From: Cryobacterium sp. SO1
Lineage (GTDB): Bacteria > Actinomycetota > Actinomycetes > Actinomycetales > Microbacteriaceae
NCBI RefSeq assembly: GCF_004210215.2
Contig: NZ_CP067394.1
Span: 1,798,001 to 1,862,000, forward strand
Direction of reading: 5' to 3'
Length of the DNA stretch: 64,000 nucleotides
The notes below the pieces were generated by a model. That model saw only the letters and a list, made by a program, of their open reading frames with translations, was not told the origin of the DNA and ran no database searches. Positions 15,809-27,239 of the stretch are shown here, in pieces (the stretch's first letter is position 1; every line of letters begins with the position of its first letter). Position numbers and translations under genes: made by a program.

Positions 15809-17383
15809 GTGCCGACCACCCCCAGCCACCCCGACCGGGGCCTCCCTGTGCGCTCGGAGGCGCTGCAGGATCTGCGCTCGGTTCCACTGCGTTCGGTACC
15901 ACTGCGCTCGGTGCCACTGTGCTCGGTACCACTGCGCTCGGTGGCACTGCCGCACTGGCTCGACCCGGCCGAGGCCTTCGACCGGCTGTTCGCGGAGTCA
16001 CCGTACGCAATCTGGCTCGATGCCGGCGCCGACGCCCGGAGCGGGGTGAGCTACCTCGCTGGCGCGCACCACGGCTCGCGGCTCGTCACAGTGTCGGCCC
16101 GCGCCGGCACCGTGACCTGCTCACGGCCGATGGACCCCGCCACGGCGCCCGTCACGTCGGTCGGCACCATCTTCGACTTCCTTCGTTCGGAACAGGGCAG
16201 CACCACCCAAGCAGCCGACGCCCCGGACGACGTCGGCTTTCGGCTCGGCTGGGTGGGCTGGTTCGGCTACGGGCTGGCCCGGCCGGGGCGGGCATCCGAC
16301 GGCCTGCCGGACGGCGCTCCGCCCGATGCGGCGCTGCTTTTCGTGGACCGCGCCATAGCCTTCGACCATGCCGCCCACACGGTCACCCTGCTGGCCGGGT
16401 CGACGACGGGGGAGGCCGGGAACGACGTTGAGGACTGGCTGCTCAGCACCGCCCGACGCCTCGGTGAGCAGGCCGCAGCACCCACGCCGGCCCGGCCACA
16501 GGCATCCGCCGAGCCGCTCGAGGTGCGCTGGCGGCACGACGAGACGCAGTACGCCCGACTGATCGACGCCTGCCAGCGCCGCATCGCAGCCGGTGACGCT
16601 TACCAGCTCTGCCTCACCAACGAGGTCACCGTCGCCGGCAGCTTCGACCCCCTCACGGTGTACCGGCAGCTGCGCGCGGGCAGCCCGAGCCACCATGGCG
16701 GCCTGCTCAGGTTCGGCGCGCACGCGCTGCTGAGCGCCTCGCCGGAGGAATTCCTCTCCGTGAGCCCACGGGGGCGATTGCGCACCCGTCCCATCAAGGG
16801 CACCAGACCCAGGTCCGCCGACTCGGCGACCGACCGGATGCTCGCCGAGGAACTGCTCGCCAGCGACAAGGAGCGCGCCGAGAACCTGATGATCGTCGAC
16901 CTGATGCGCAACGACCTGGGCCGCGTCGCCGCCCTCGGCTCCGTCGCGGTGACGTCCCTGCTGCAGGTCGAGAGCTACCCGCATGTGCACCAGCTGGTCA
17001 GCACCGTCGAGGCACGTCTCGCGCCGGGCCTGACCGGTATCGACGCCATCGAGGCCGCCTTCCCGGCCGGGTCGATGACCGGCGCGCCCAAGGCCAGCGC
17101 CATGGCGATCCTGGCCGCGCTCGAAGGCGGCGACCGCGGCATCTACGCGGGGGCGTTCGGCTATCTCGGCAGCGACGGCACCGTCGACCTGGCCATGGTC
17201 ATCCGCAGCATCGTGCTGGGGCCGGCGGGCGCCTCGATCGGCACCGGCGGAGGCATCACCGCGCTCTCGGTGCCCGCCGAGGAAATCGAGGAGACCCGGA
17301 TCAAGGCCAGGGCCCTGATCAGCGCCATTCGGGCGTCCGGCGGGGGACCGGCCCCGGCACGTGGCCGAGGTTTAGTAACCTAG
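15809..17383 (+). CDS. pabB: Aminodeoxychorismate synthase component I
   Basis: Chorismate-binding enzyme of 524 residues for 4-aminobenzoate (folate) synthesis, acting in the cytosol with a PabA-type amidotransferase not present here. Chorismate-enzyme signatures include PIKGTRPR, the EELLASDKERAENLMIVDLMRND block, and the C-terminal AAFPAGSMTGAPK and GGGITALS segments. PIKGTRPR and the LCLTNEV segment favour PabB over TrpE. Residues 22-46 are five copies of LRSVP-like pentapeptides encoded by a 15-bp tandem repeat, an unusual N-terminal insert. The start is the GTG at 15809; the IS element ends only eight bases upstream. leuS follows 57 bases later. Confidence 0.88.
   Translation: MPTTPSHPDRGLPVRSEALQDLRSVPLRSVPLRSVPLCSVPLRSVALPHWLDPAEAFDRLFAESPYAIWLDAGADARSGVSYLAGAHHGSRLVTVSARAGTVTCSRPMDPATAPVTSVGTIFDFLRSEQGSTTQAADAPDDVGFRLGWVGWFGYGLARPGRASDGLPDGAPPDAALLFVDRAIAFDHAAHTVTLLAGSTTGEAGNDVEDWLLSTARRLGEQAAAPTPARPQASAEPLEVRWRHDETQYARLIDACQRRIAAGDAYQLCLTNEVTVAGSFDPLTVYRQLRAGSPSHHGGLLRFGAHALLSASPEEFLSVSPRGRLRTRPIKGTRPRSADSATDRMLAEELLASDKERAENLMIVDLMRNDLGRVAALGSVAVTSLLQVESYPHVHQLVSTVEARLAPGLTGIDAIEAAFPAGSMTGAPKASAMAILAALEGGDRGIYAGAFGYLGSDGTVDLAMVIRSIVLGPAGASIGTGGGITALSVPAEEIEETRIKARALISAIRASGGGPAPARGRGLVT
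15872..15946 (+). repeat. Five tandem 15-bp units inside pabB (pentapeptide LRSVP)
   Basis: Units start at 15872, 15887, 15902, 15917 and 15932, with consensus CTGCGCTCGGTNCCA and one to two differences between copies. The unit length keeps the frame, giving LRSVP repeats at residues 22-46 (variants LCSVP and LRSVA). The repeat begins 72 bases inside the IS right end and is not part of the element. Confidence 0.9.
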
Positions 17384-17440
17384 GAGCTTGGGCGTCGCCA
17401 ACGGGACCACTTTGTTGCGCGTAAACGCCACCTCACCACA

Positions 17441-20053
<2,613 letters not shown>

Positions 20054-20080
20054 CGGTTCCGGGCCCGTAACGGCTCCCGC

Positions 20081-20108
20081 CCGGGCCCTCCTCCACAGGC
20101 GGGCCCGG
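20081..20108 (+). terminator. Possible terminator hairpin after leuS
   Basis: CCGGGCCC at 20081-20088 pairs with GGGCCCGG at 20101-20108 around a 12-base loop. There is no T run directly after it, and the arms are themselves near-palindromic, so this is a weak call. Confidence 0.4.
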
Positions 20109-20161
20109 CGCCGTTTCGGCACAGGTTCCCGCGTGAGGTCGATGCGGGCAACGGTGCGCCG

Positions 20162-20167
20162 TAGCGT
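20162..20167 (+). promoter_or_regulatory. Candidate -10 box (TAGCGT) of a leaderless comEA transcript
   Basis: TAGCGT followed by six bases (GCCGGC) and the comEA ATG. No ribosome-binding site lies in between. Confidence 0.5.
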
Positions 20168-20173
20168 GCCGGC

Positions 20174-20941
20174 ATGGCCTTCGACCCGTTCAACAGCCTC
20201 GCTCCCACGGCCCGCGCGCCCTCCCGCGCGGCATCCGGTGGCGCCTCCGGCGTCACCGGCCGCAGCCGGCTCCGCATCGGCGTGGGGGCCGCGATGGTGC
20301 TGTTGCTCGCGGCGCTGGGCGTGTCCGTCGCCGTGACCGCCATCGGGCAGGTCGGCCACAGTGTCGAGGTGGCGGCGAACTCGACGTCGGTCGTGCCCAC
20401 GGATGCTTCTGCGGGTCCTGCGGGCGACCCGACCGGTGCGTCCGGCTCGCCGGCACCGGCCGGCGCGACCCCGGCTCCGGGAGTGTTCGTGCACGTGCTA
20501 GGCGCGGTGGCCCGGCCCGGCCTGTTCGAGGTACACCAGGGAGCGCGGGTGGTGGACGTCGTTGCCGCCGCCGGCGGCCTGCTGCCCACCGCCGACGAGG
20601 CCGGCCTCAACCTGGCCAGGCTCGTCACCGACGGCGAACAACTCTACGTCCCGGCTCAGGGCGAGACCGGGCCCGGACCACCCGCCGGCGCGCAGGCCGG
20701 GTCCGGCCAGGCCAACGGTGCGGCCGTGGGCGGAATCGGCGGTGCCGCGCCGAAGGTGAACCTCAACACCGCGACCCTGGCAGACCTGGACACCTTGCCG
20801 CGAATCGGACCGGCGATGGCGCAGCGGATCCTCGACTATCGCGACGCGGAGGGACGGTTCGCCAGTGTCGAGGACCTGCGCAACGTGACCGGTATCGGTG
20901 ACAAGACCTTCGCCGCGTTGAAGGACTTGATCACCGTATGA
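20174..20941 (+). CDS. comEA: ComEA-type DNA-binding protein (SLBB plus helix-hairpin-helix)
   Basis: Protein of 255 residues. One membrane anchor lies near 36-57 (RIGVGAAMVLLLAALGVSVA). A Ser/Ala/Pro-rich linker follows, then an SLBB domain (VHVLGAVARPGLFEVHQGARVVDVVAAAGG) and tandem helix-hairpin-helix motifs at the C-terminus (VNLNTATLADLDTLPRIG and VTGIGDKTFAALKDL). ComEA binds incoming double-stranded DNA outside the membrane for natural transformation. It overlaps comEC by four bases (ATGA), and the pair sits next to holA as in other actinobacteria. No pilus genes occur here, so competence is not proven. Confidence 0.92.
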   Translation: MAFDPFNSLAPTARAPSRAASGGASGVTGRSRLRIGVGAAMVLLLAALGVSVAVTAIGQVGHSVEVAANSTSVVPTDASAGPAGDPTGASGSPAPAGATPAPGVFVHVLGAVARPGLFEVHQGARVVDVVAAAGGLLPTADEAGLNLARLVTDGEQLYVPAQGETGPGPPAGAQAGSGQANGAAVGGIGGAAPKVNLNTATLADLDTLPRIGPAMAQRILDYRDAEGRFASVEDLRNVTGIGDKTFAALKDLITV

Positions 20942-23379
20942 GGCTGGACCTGCGTCTGGCCCCGCCGGCGGCCGCGGGTTGGGCCTCGGCCGGCCTGCTC
21001 GTGGCGATGCCGACGGCGGCGGCGATCCTTGCCGCCCTGCTCGCGGGCGCCGCCGTGACCCTGGTGGTCTGGGCAGCGCTGCTGGGCAGATCGGGCCGGA
21101 CCGGTCGACGGCTCCACGAGCCGCGACGCCGCCCCTTCGACGGCCCGCGATTCCGCCGAGTCGACCGCACGCTCTTCGCCCAGGTGCTTGGCACCATTGC
21201 CGTCTGTGCCGCGGCCGCCGCGCTGGCCGCGGTGGCCGTGGCCGTGCAGGCTCCCGCACGGTCGCCGGAGGTGCTGCGCATCGTGCTGGACGACCACACC
21301 GAGGTCACCGCCACCCTCACGGTCTGGTCCCCGCCGGTGCCGAGCGCCGGAGTGACCATCGGCGGCAACCCACAGCTCCGGTTCAGGGCCACGCTCACCG
21401 CACTCGGGCACGCGGACCTGGGCCCACAGGCGGGTGGCGTGCCCACGACCGGACTGGAAGTCCCCGTCGTCGTCTTCGCCGACGCTGCCGCCGGAATCCC
21501 ATCCATCGGCGACGAGATCCGGCTGTCCGGAACGGTGGCGCCGACCGATCCTGGCGATGCCGCGGCCGCGCTGTTCTTCGGCCGCGGCAGCCCGGAGACC
21601 GTGCGCACCGCACCGTGGTGGCTGGACTGGGCTAACACCCTGCGCCATGGCTTCGCCGACGCGGCCGGGGAGCTGCCGGGGGAGGGCGCCGGCCTGCTGC
21701 CGGGCCTGGCGATCGGCGATACCACCGGCGTCAGCGATGACCTGGACCAGGCGATGACCACAAGCTCGCTCAGCCATCTCACCGCGGTGTCCGGAGCCAA
21801 TTGCGCGATCGTGCTGGCCCTGGTGCTGCTGAGCACGGCCTCGTTGGGGTTGGGGCGCGGAGCGCGAGTCGCAATCGGACTGGGGGTGCTGGCGGGATTC
21901 GTGGTGCTGGTGACGCCGGAGCCCAGCGTGGTGCGCGCCGCGACCATGGCGACCATCGTGCTGCTATCCGGCGCGCTCGGCCGCCCGGGCCGGGGTGTCG
22001 CGTCACTGGCGCTGGCCTCGTTGTGTCTCCTGGTCGCCGACCCGTGGCTGTCCCGCAACTACGGCTTCGCGCTGTCGGTGCTCGCGACCCTCGGCCTGCT
22101 GGTGCTCGCCGGGCCGCTCAGCCGGCGGCTCACGCGCTGGATGCCCCGACCGCTGGCCGTGCTGCTCGCGATACCGTTGGCCGCCCAGCTGGCCTGTCAG
22201 CCCGTCCTGGTGCTGCTGAGCCCGACCCTGCCCGCATACGGCGTGCCGGCGAATCTGCTGGCGGCCCCCGCAGCCCCGGTGGCCACCATCGTGGGCTTGG
22301 CCGCTTGCCTGCTGCTGCCCTGGCTGCCGTGGCTGTCGACGGCGCTGATCTGGCTGGCCTGGCTGCCCGCGACCTGGATCGCCGCGGTGGCGCAGGCGTC
22401 GACGACGCTGCCCGGCAGCACCCTGCCCTGGCTGGGCGGTCCGACGGGGGTGCTGCTCACGCTGGCCTGCACTGCGGCGGTCCTGGTCCTACTGGTCGGT
22501 CGCAGCCCCGGCCGGTCGGCGACCCTGCTGCGGGTGGCCAGCGGTGCACTGGTCTGCGTCGCGGCTGGAGCCACCGTGGGCACGGTTGCAGGCACCGGGC
22601 TGGGCCGGGCCGCGGTCTTCCCGGCCACCTGGCAGATCGCCGCCTGCGACATCGGGCAGGGCGATGCCGTGCTCGTGCGGGACGGCGAGCGGGTCGCCCT
22701 GGTCGACGTCGGGCCGGATCCGGCGCTGCTCTCCGCCTGCCTGGACGCCCTGCAGATCGACCGGGTGGACCTGCTGGTGCTCACCCACTACGACCTGGAT
22801 CACGTCGGCGGGCTGGACGCGGTCCTCGGCCGGGTCGGCACGGCCCTCGTCGGTCCGCCGGAGAACGCCGAGGACGCCCGGCTGCACGCCGAGTTGGCCG
22901 CAGGCGGGGCCACCGTGACGGAGGCCGGCCGGGGAGATAGCGGTACCCTCGGCTCTCTGTCCTGGCAGGTGCTCTGGCCGATCCGCGGCTCCGCACTCTT
23001 CCAGACGGGGAACCCCGGTAGCGTCACGATCCAGTTCGAGGGCGGCGGCATCCGTTCCCTGTTTCTCGGCGACCTCGGCGAGGAATCGCAGGAGGCATTG
23101 CGCGCGGCCGGCCCGATCGGAGCCGTGGATGTGGTCAAGGTCGCCCACCACGGTTCCCGCGACCAGAGCGGCGCCCTCTATGCCGAGATCCGGGCATCCG
23201 TGGGCTTGGTGTCCGTCGGTGCGGACAACGGCTACGGCCACCCCACCCAGTCGATATTGGACATCCTCGGGTCGTCGGGCACCGCCGCGTTCCGGACCGA
23301 TCAGGACGGACTGGTCGTCGTCGCGCCGGCCGGCAGGGGACTCCGGGTCTGGACGGAGAAGGTCACAGGCGCCGGTTAG
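20938..23379 (+). CDS. comEC: ComEC/Rec2 family DNA uptake channel protein
   Basis: Large membrane protein of 813 residues. An N-terminal hydrophobic pair and a soluble OB-like region precede the Competence domain with many helices (SLSHLTAVSGANCAIVLALV, the HLTAVSG motif being diagnostic). The C-terminal metallo-beta-lactamase-like domain carries HYDLDH from His617, plus ACDIGQGDAVLV before it and VAHHGSRDQSG after it. It forms the channel for single-stranded DNA entry, and the lactamase-like domain may degrade the other strand. Coupled to comEA by ATGA. Its stop codon TAG is part of TAGGCT, a likely -10 box for holA. Confidence 0.93.
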   Translation: MRLDLRLAPPAAAGWASAGLLVAMPTAAAILAALLAGAAVTLVVWAALLGRSGRTGRRLHEPRRRPFDGPRFRRVDRTLFAQVLGTIAVCAAAAALAAVAVAVQAPARSPEVLRIVLDDHTEVTATLTVWSPPVPSAGVTIGGNPQLRFRATLTALGHADLGPQAGGVPTTGLEVPVVVFADAAAGIPSIGDEIRLSGTVAPTDPGDAAAALFFGRGSPETVRTAPWWLDWANTLRHGFADAAGELPGEGAGLLPGLAIGDTTGVSDDLDQAMTTSSLSHLTAVSGANCAIVLALVLLSTASLGLGRGARVAIGLGVLAGFVVLVTPEPSVVRAATMATIVLLSGALGRPGRGVASLALASLCLLVADPWLSRNYGFALSVLATLGLLVLAGPLSRRLTRWMPRPLAVLLAIPLAAQLACQPVLVLLSPTLPAYGVPANLLAAPAAPVATIVGLAACLLLPWLPWLSTALIWLAWLPATWIAAVAQASTTLPGSTLPWLGGPTGVLLTLACTAAVLVLLVGRSPGRSATLLRVASGALVCVAAGATVGTVAGTGLGRAAVFPATWQIAACDIGQGDAVLVRDGERVALVDVGPDPALLSACLDALQIDRVDLLVLTHYDLDHVGGLDAVLGRVGTALVGPPENAEDARLHAELAAGGATVTEAGRGDSGTLGSLSWQVLWPIRGSALFQTGNPGSVTIQFEGGGIRSLFLGDLGEESQEALRAAGPIGAVDVVKVAHHGSRDQSGALYAEIRASVGLVSVGADNGYGHPTQSILDILGSSGTAAFRTDQDGLVVVAPAGRGLRVWTEKVTGAG

Positions 23380-23403
23380 GCTGGTGGTAGCGAAGGGAGC
23401 CGC

Positions 23404-24447
23404 GTGGCCGCACGAACAACCGCACAGGCACGAACCGGCAAACCGGCCGCCAAGGCCGGTACCGCGAAGATTCCGCAGCTCGCCTGGCACCAGGTGCGCC
23501 CGGCCCCCGTCGTCCTCGTCTCCGGTACCGAGACCTTCCTCGCCGAACGAGCCATCCGGTCGCTGCGGGACTTCCTCAAACTCGAAGATCCCAGCCTCGA
23601 GGTCAGCGACATCCAGGCCGACAGTTACGCGCCGGGTGAGCTGCTCACCCTGGCCAGCCCATCGCTGTTCGGCGAACCCCGGCTGATCCGGGTCAGCAAC
23701 GTGGAGAAGTGCAGCGACACCTTCCTCAGCGAGGCCATCGACTACCTGCAGAACCCCGCCGACGAGACCTATGTCGTGCTGCGCCACGGCGGGGGAGTGC
23801 GCGGCAAGAAACTGCTTGACACCATCCGCAGCGGCGTCGGCGGTGCCGTCGAGGTGGTCTGCGCCGAACTCAAGAAGGACTCGGACAAACACGACTTCGC
23901 CACCGCCGAATTCCGCGCAGCCGGCAAGCGGGTCACTCCGAGCGCGCTTCGCTCATTGGTGGCCGCGTTCTCCGACGACCTCGCCGAGCTTTCGGCAGCC
24001 TGCCAGCAGCTCATCGCCGACACCGGCGCCGAGGTCACCGAGACCACCGTGGACCGCTACTACGGTGGCCGGGTCGAGACCAACGCGTTCAAGGTGGCCG
24101 ATTCCGCCATCGCCGGCCGGCTCGGCGAGGCTCTCGTCACCCTGCGGCACGCCCTGTCCTCAGGTGCCGACCCGGTGCCGATCGTCGCCGCATTCGCCAG
24201 CAAAATCCGCACCATGGCGAAGGTGTTCGGCGTGCGCGGCGGCTCCGCCCAGCTGGCGGCCACCTTCAGCCTCGCCCCGTGGCAGGTCGAGCGCGCCCAA
24301 CGCGATCTGCGCGGCTGGACCGATGAGGGCCTGGCGCGGTGCATCGTGATGCTCGCAGAGACCGATGCGGCCGTGAAGGGTGCCGGTCGTGACCCGGTCT
24401 TCGCTCTCGAGCGCGTCGTCACCGTCATCGCCAAACGCGGCGAATGA
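23404..24447 (+). CDS. holA: DNA polymerase III delta subunit
   Basis: Clamp-loader delta subunit of 347 residues, which opens the beta clamp ring during replication. The AAA+-like N-terminal part (VRPAPVVLVSGTETFLAERAI, then ELLTLASPSLFGEPRLIRV) and the C-terminal collar helices (ALVTLRHALSSGADPVPIV) match HolA. The N-terminus has an Ala/Lys/Thr-rich extension of about 25 residues. GTG start with GAAGGGAG at 23392-23399. TAGGCT at 23377-23382, overlapping the comEC stop, would give a short leader. The next gene is convergent. Confidence 0.93.
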   Translation: MAARTTAQARTGKPAAKAGTAKIPQLAWHQVRPAPVVLVSGTETFLAERAIRSLRDFLKLEDPSLEVSDIQADSYAPGELLTLASPSLFGEPRLIRVSNVEKCSDTFLSEAIDYLQNPADETYVVLRHGGGVRGKKLLDTIRSGVGGAVEVVCAELKKDSDKHDFATAEFRAAGKRVTPSALRSLVAAFSDDLAELSAACQQLIADTGAEVTETTVDRYYGGRVETNAFKVADSAIAGRLGEALVTLRHALSSGADPVPIVAAFASKIRTMAKVFGVRGGSAQLAATFSLAPWQVERAQRDLRGWTDEGLARCIVMLAETDAAVKGAGRDPVFALERVVTVIAKRGE

Positions 24448-24456
24448 ATCGCGGAT

Positions 24457-24524
24457 CAATCTCCGAGCCCGACGAATCTCAGAGCCGGGTGAATCTCAGA
24501 GCCGGTTGAATCTCAGAGCCGGTC
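24457..24524. repeat. Four tandem 17-bp units at the 3' end of the membrane-protein gene
   Basis: Units start at 24457, 24474, 24491 and 24508; the last three are near identical (GAATCTCAGAGCCGGNN), the first is degenerate. The rightmost unit contains the stop codon and last codons of the minus-strand gene, so the array looks like successive duplications of the gene's 3' end; each unit repeats CGG-CTC-TGA or a variant when read on the minus strand. Confidence 0.85.
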
Positions 24525-25262
24525 GGACACCGTGACCGAAGCTCGGTTCAGGTAGATCCACACCCCGTCGGTGTACTCGGGGTTCCCGCAGGTCTCGCCA
24601 CTCACCTTCACCGGCAGGATGGTCGAGGAACCGGCCAGATCGGCCTGCGAGGCCGTCGCGGCGAACGCCCCGGGCAGGCTCGGGCAATACTCCAGCTGCA
24701 CCCGGCCGTACAGGTCGGTGAACTGCACCTCGATTCGCGCGGTCGGCGCGGGCAGCAGCACGGTGAGCACTACCGCCAGAGCAGCCAGCGCCAGACCGAC
24801 AACGCCCAAGACCGATCCCAGGATGGTCAGCCCGCGTCCGGGCGCGGCCGGATGCGCCGGAGTCACGGCTGAGTCAGCCACGGCAGGGCCAGGCGCGGCA
24901 GAGCCAGCCGTTGCGGAGACAGCGTCAGCGGGCCCAGCGGTGTTCCACGGCGGCGGCGGGCCGGCTGCTGGGCCGGGCGGCGGCTGCACCTGGGGCCGCA
25001 CGGCCGGCGGTGTGGCGGGCAGCGACGCGGCGAACAGCACGCAGGCGCCGGCCAAGACCAGGATGAAGCCGAGCAGGCCCGCGAACACCCAGGGGCTCAG
25101 GCCCGCGTAGGCCGTCACCGGGGGAGCGAACCTCAGCCCGACCGCGATCACGGCGGCCGCCACGGCGAACGCGGCACCGAGGAACCTGGCCTGACGGCGC
25201 CAGGCCGACGGTTTGTCGGCGCCGGTGTGGCCTGGCTGCTGGGGGCCCGTCCGTTCGCTCAT
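24513..25262 (-). CDS. Hypothetical membrane protein with Pro/Ala-rich linker
   Basis: The start is placed at the ATG giving MSERTGPQQPGHTG. A GTG one codon upstream (25265) lies exactly six bases after TATGGT and may be the true leaderless start. The product is 249 residues: polar N-terminus, two membrane segments (around 28-48 and 57-80), a long Pro/Ala/Gly linker, a third membrane segment (LTILGSVLGVVGLALAALAVV) and an exported C-terminal domain of about 80 residues with two Cys residues (EYCPSL and ETCGNP) that may form a disulphide. No family is recognised. The stop codon lies within a 17-bp tandem repeat. Confidence 0.75.
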   Translation of the reverse strand: MSERTGPQQPGHTGADKPSAWRRQARFLGAAFAVAAAVIAVGLRFAPPVTAYAGLSPWVFAGLLGFILVLAGACVLFAASLPATPPAVRPQVQPPPGPAAGPPPPWNTAGPADAVSATAGSAAPGPAVADSAVTPAHPAAPGRGLTILGSVLGVVGLALAALAVVLTVLLPAPTARIEVQFTDLYGRVQLEYCPSLPGAFAATASQADLAGSSTILPVKVSGETCGNPEYTDGVWIYLNRASVTVSDRL

Positions 25263-25329
25263 CACGCCGACACCATAGCGTCGGCCGGTCAGCACGGAAA
25301 GGCCCGGCCGGGCCGCCGGTCAACGCAGA

Positions 25330-25357
25330 ACACCCCCGCCCAGGAGGGCGGGGGTGT
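25330..25357. terminator. Intrinsic terminator downstream of rpsT
   Basis: Arms 25330-25341 (ACACCCCCGCCC) and 25346-25357 form a perfect 12-bp stem with an AGGA loop. It lies about 95 bases beyond the rpsT stop on the minus strand and upstream of the hypothetical membrane gene, which has its own promoter. Confidence 0.75.
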
Positions 25358-25450
25358 GTCCGTCGTATCTACTGCACCGAGCTTGTCTACCGCACCGAGC
25401 GTGCCGGCCGCACCGACGTGCGCGCAGCGGGCTGGCTCGAGCGCGTGTGC

Positions 25451-25711
25451 TTAGAGCGCGTTGACAGCCTTGGCGATAGCGGACTTCTTGTTCGCTGCCT
25501 GGTTCTGGTGGATGACGCCCTTGCTGACGGCCTTGTCGAGCTTCTTGGAAGCAACGGCGAGGCTGGCGACAGCCTTGTCCTTGTCACCGGCGGCGACGGC
25601 GAGGCGGGTCGACCGGATGGCGGTCTTGAACTCGCTCTTGACCGCCTTGTTGCGCTCCTGCGACTTCTTGTTCGTGAGGATCCGCTTGATCTGCGACTTG
25701 ATATTTGCCAC
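25451..25711 (-). CDS. rpsT: 30S ribosomal protein S20
   Basis: Protein of 86 residues starting [20 protein letters not shown], the typical S20 N-terminus. It is a highly basic helical protein binding 16S rRNA, and the C-terminal half ([19 protein letters not shown]) is the conserved S20 end. GTG start. The gene stands alone between holA and lepA on the minus strand, a common position for rpsT. The 120-base upstream gap holds its promoter; the exact -10 box could not be fixed. Confidence 0.97.
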   Translation of the reverse strand: MANIKSQIKRILTNKKSQERNKAVKSEFKTAIRSTRLAVAAGDKDKAVASLAVASKKLDKAVSKGVIHQNQAANKKSAIAKAVNAL

Positions 25712-25830
25712 GTTTTTTACGCTTTCGTTAGGTTCTTGTTCGGATGGGCCGCCCGGTGATAGAGGGCACCGTGCGGCGAAAATCGTGTGGGGTGGGACCC
25801 AACACGCAAGCCAACAGGCAACGATACCAG

Positions 25831-26598
25831 CTATCGGCCCGGATGGTTGACCGGATCGGGGGAGTCGGGGGCGAGATCCGCCTCGATGCCGGCGATGATG
25901 CGCCTGAGCACAGTATCAAACCGGTGCGGCCGGTGCAGGCTCACCAGGTGACCGGCGCCGGGGACCGTCACCAGGGTGCCGTGCCTGGCCGCTGTGAGGA
26001 ACCGTCGCTGGTGCAGACGGAAGTGGTCGTACGCACCGTTGACCAGCCACACCCGGCCGGGAAAGGCCCGCAGATCCGCCAGCGGCGACAACCTTCCGGT
26101 CGCCGCGAGGCCCGCGTCCATGACGTCAAGGGCCACACCGCCGGCGAGCACATCCTGCACGGCGTCCGAAGGGAGCATCCGCCGCACCATGAAGGTGTGC
26201 AACCGGAGGCCGCGGTCGGGTAGGCGATGGATGAGCCCGGCGAGCCGGCGGTAGGCGGCCAGGCCCGGCCCGCCCGGTTCGAACGAGGACCCGGCGGCCA
26301 CCAGGCCGAGCACCCGGTCCGGGTTCCTGGCCGCATACGCGATGGAATAGTACCCGCCGAGAGACAGGCCGATCAGGAGCACCGGTCCGCCCAGCCGGTC
26401 GACGCCGGCATCGATGGCGGCGAGGGCGCCCTCGAGGGTGAACGGCTCGTCCAGGCGCGAACCGTGGCCGGGCAGGTCAATCGCGAGCACCGGATGCCCC
26501 GCCGCCGCCAGCCACTCCAGCTGGTGCCGCCACATGCTGGCCGACGTGCGGATCCCGTGCACCAGCAGCACCGGGATTCGCGGCCCACCGGCACTCAT
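25831..26598 (-). CDS. Alpha/beta-fold hydrolase
   Basis: Protein of 255 residues starting at the ATG at 26598, which overlaps the response-regulator stop by one base (TGATG). Alpha/beta-hydrolase features: HG motif in [17 protein letters not shown], nucleophile elbow [11 protein letters not shown] (Ser in G-x-S-x-G), a candidate Asp in [11 protein letters not shown] and the catalytic His in [11 protein letters not shown]. No signal peptide. The substrate is unknown; it is likely a small ester, lactone or haloalkane-like compound. Its operon position after a sensor kinase and regulator suggests coordinated expression, not necessarily a role in the signal. Confidence 0.85.
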   Translation of the reverse strand: MSAGGPRIPVLLVHGIRTSASMWRHQLEWLAAAGHPVLAIDLPGHGSRLDEPFTLEGALAAIDAGVDRLGGPVLLIGLSLGGYYSIAYAARNPDRVLGLVAAGSSFEPGGPGLAAYRRLAGLIHRLPDRGLRLHTFMVRRMLPSDAVQDVLAGGVALDVMDAGLAATGRLSPLADLRAFPGRVWLVNGAYDHFRLHQRRFLTAARHGTLVTVPGAGHLVSLHRPHRFDTVLRRIIAGIEADLAPDSPDPVNHPGR

Positions 26599-27239
26599 CA
26601 GACGCCCCGGATGGTGCCGGACGCGCGGGCGCTGGCGACGGCGGAGGTGCGGGAGCCGACGCCGAGCTTGCCGAAGATGTGCACCAGGTGCGACTTCACC
26701 GTGGCCTCGCTGAGGAACAGGTCCTGACCGATCTGCCGGTTGGAACGGCCGGCCGCCACCAGGCCGAGCACCTCGACCTCCCGGGGGGAGAGCCGGCCCT
26801 CCGGGATCCGCGAACGGTCGGCCAGCCGGGTCACGATGGCCGGCGCCAGGGCGCTCTGGCCCGCCGCGGCGGCCCGGACGGCGGCGACGAGTTCGCTCGG
26901 CGGAGCGTCCTTGAGCAGGTACCCGCTCGCGCCGGCCTCGATGGCCCCGAGGATGTCGGCATCCGTGTCGTAATTGGTCAGGATCAGGACGTGCGGTGCG
27001 CCCGGTGCCGCCCGAACCTGGCGGGTGGCCTCGGCGCCCTGCAGGCCGGAGCCGGGCTGCGCGCCGCCGAACTGCAGGTCCATCAGCACCACATCGACCC
27101 GGCCGGACGCGGCAAGGGCCACGGCGTCCTCCGCGGTGGCCGCCTCCAGCTCCACCACCAGGTCCGGCTCGGCGCCGAGCACGGCGCGCAGGCCCGCCCG
27201 CACCACCGGGTGGTCGTCGGCGAGCAGCAGCCGGATCAT
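26598..27239 (-). CDS. NarL/LuxR family response regulator
   Basis: 213 residues. The N-terminal receiver domain has the acidic pair DD (ADDHPVV), phosphoacceptor Asp54 (VLMDLQF), Thr in LILTNYD and Lys in YLLKDAPP. The C-terminal LuxR-type helix-turn-helix is [18 protein letters not shown] and the segment after it (LFLSEATVKSHLVHIFGKL). It is coupled to the kinase gene by a four-base overlap, so the two form a two-component pair. Phosphorylated dimers should bind promoter DNA; no target site could be inferred here. Confidence 0.93.
   Translation of the reverse strand: MIRLLLADDHPVVRAGLRAVLGAEPDLVVELEAATAEDAVALAASGRVDVVLMDLQFGGAQPGSGLQGAEATRQVRAAPGAPHVLILTNYDTDADILGAIEAGASGYLLKDAPPSELVAAVRAAAAGQSALAPAIVTRLADRSRIPEGRLSPREVEVLGLVAAGRSNRQIGQDLFLSEATVKSHLVHIFGKLGVGSRTSAVASARASGTIRGV

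Noticed and set aside
17384..17440. T-box or other leader before leuS
   Set aside because: Only 57 bases are available between pabB and leuS and no specifier or antiterminator structure is visible.
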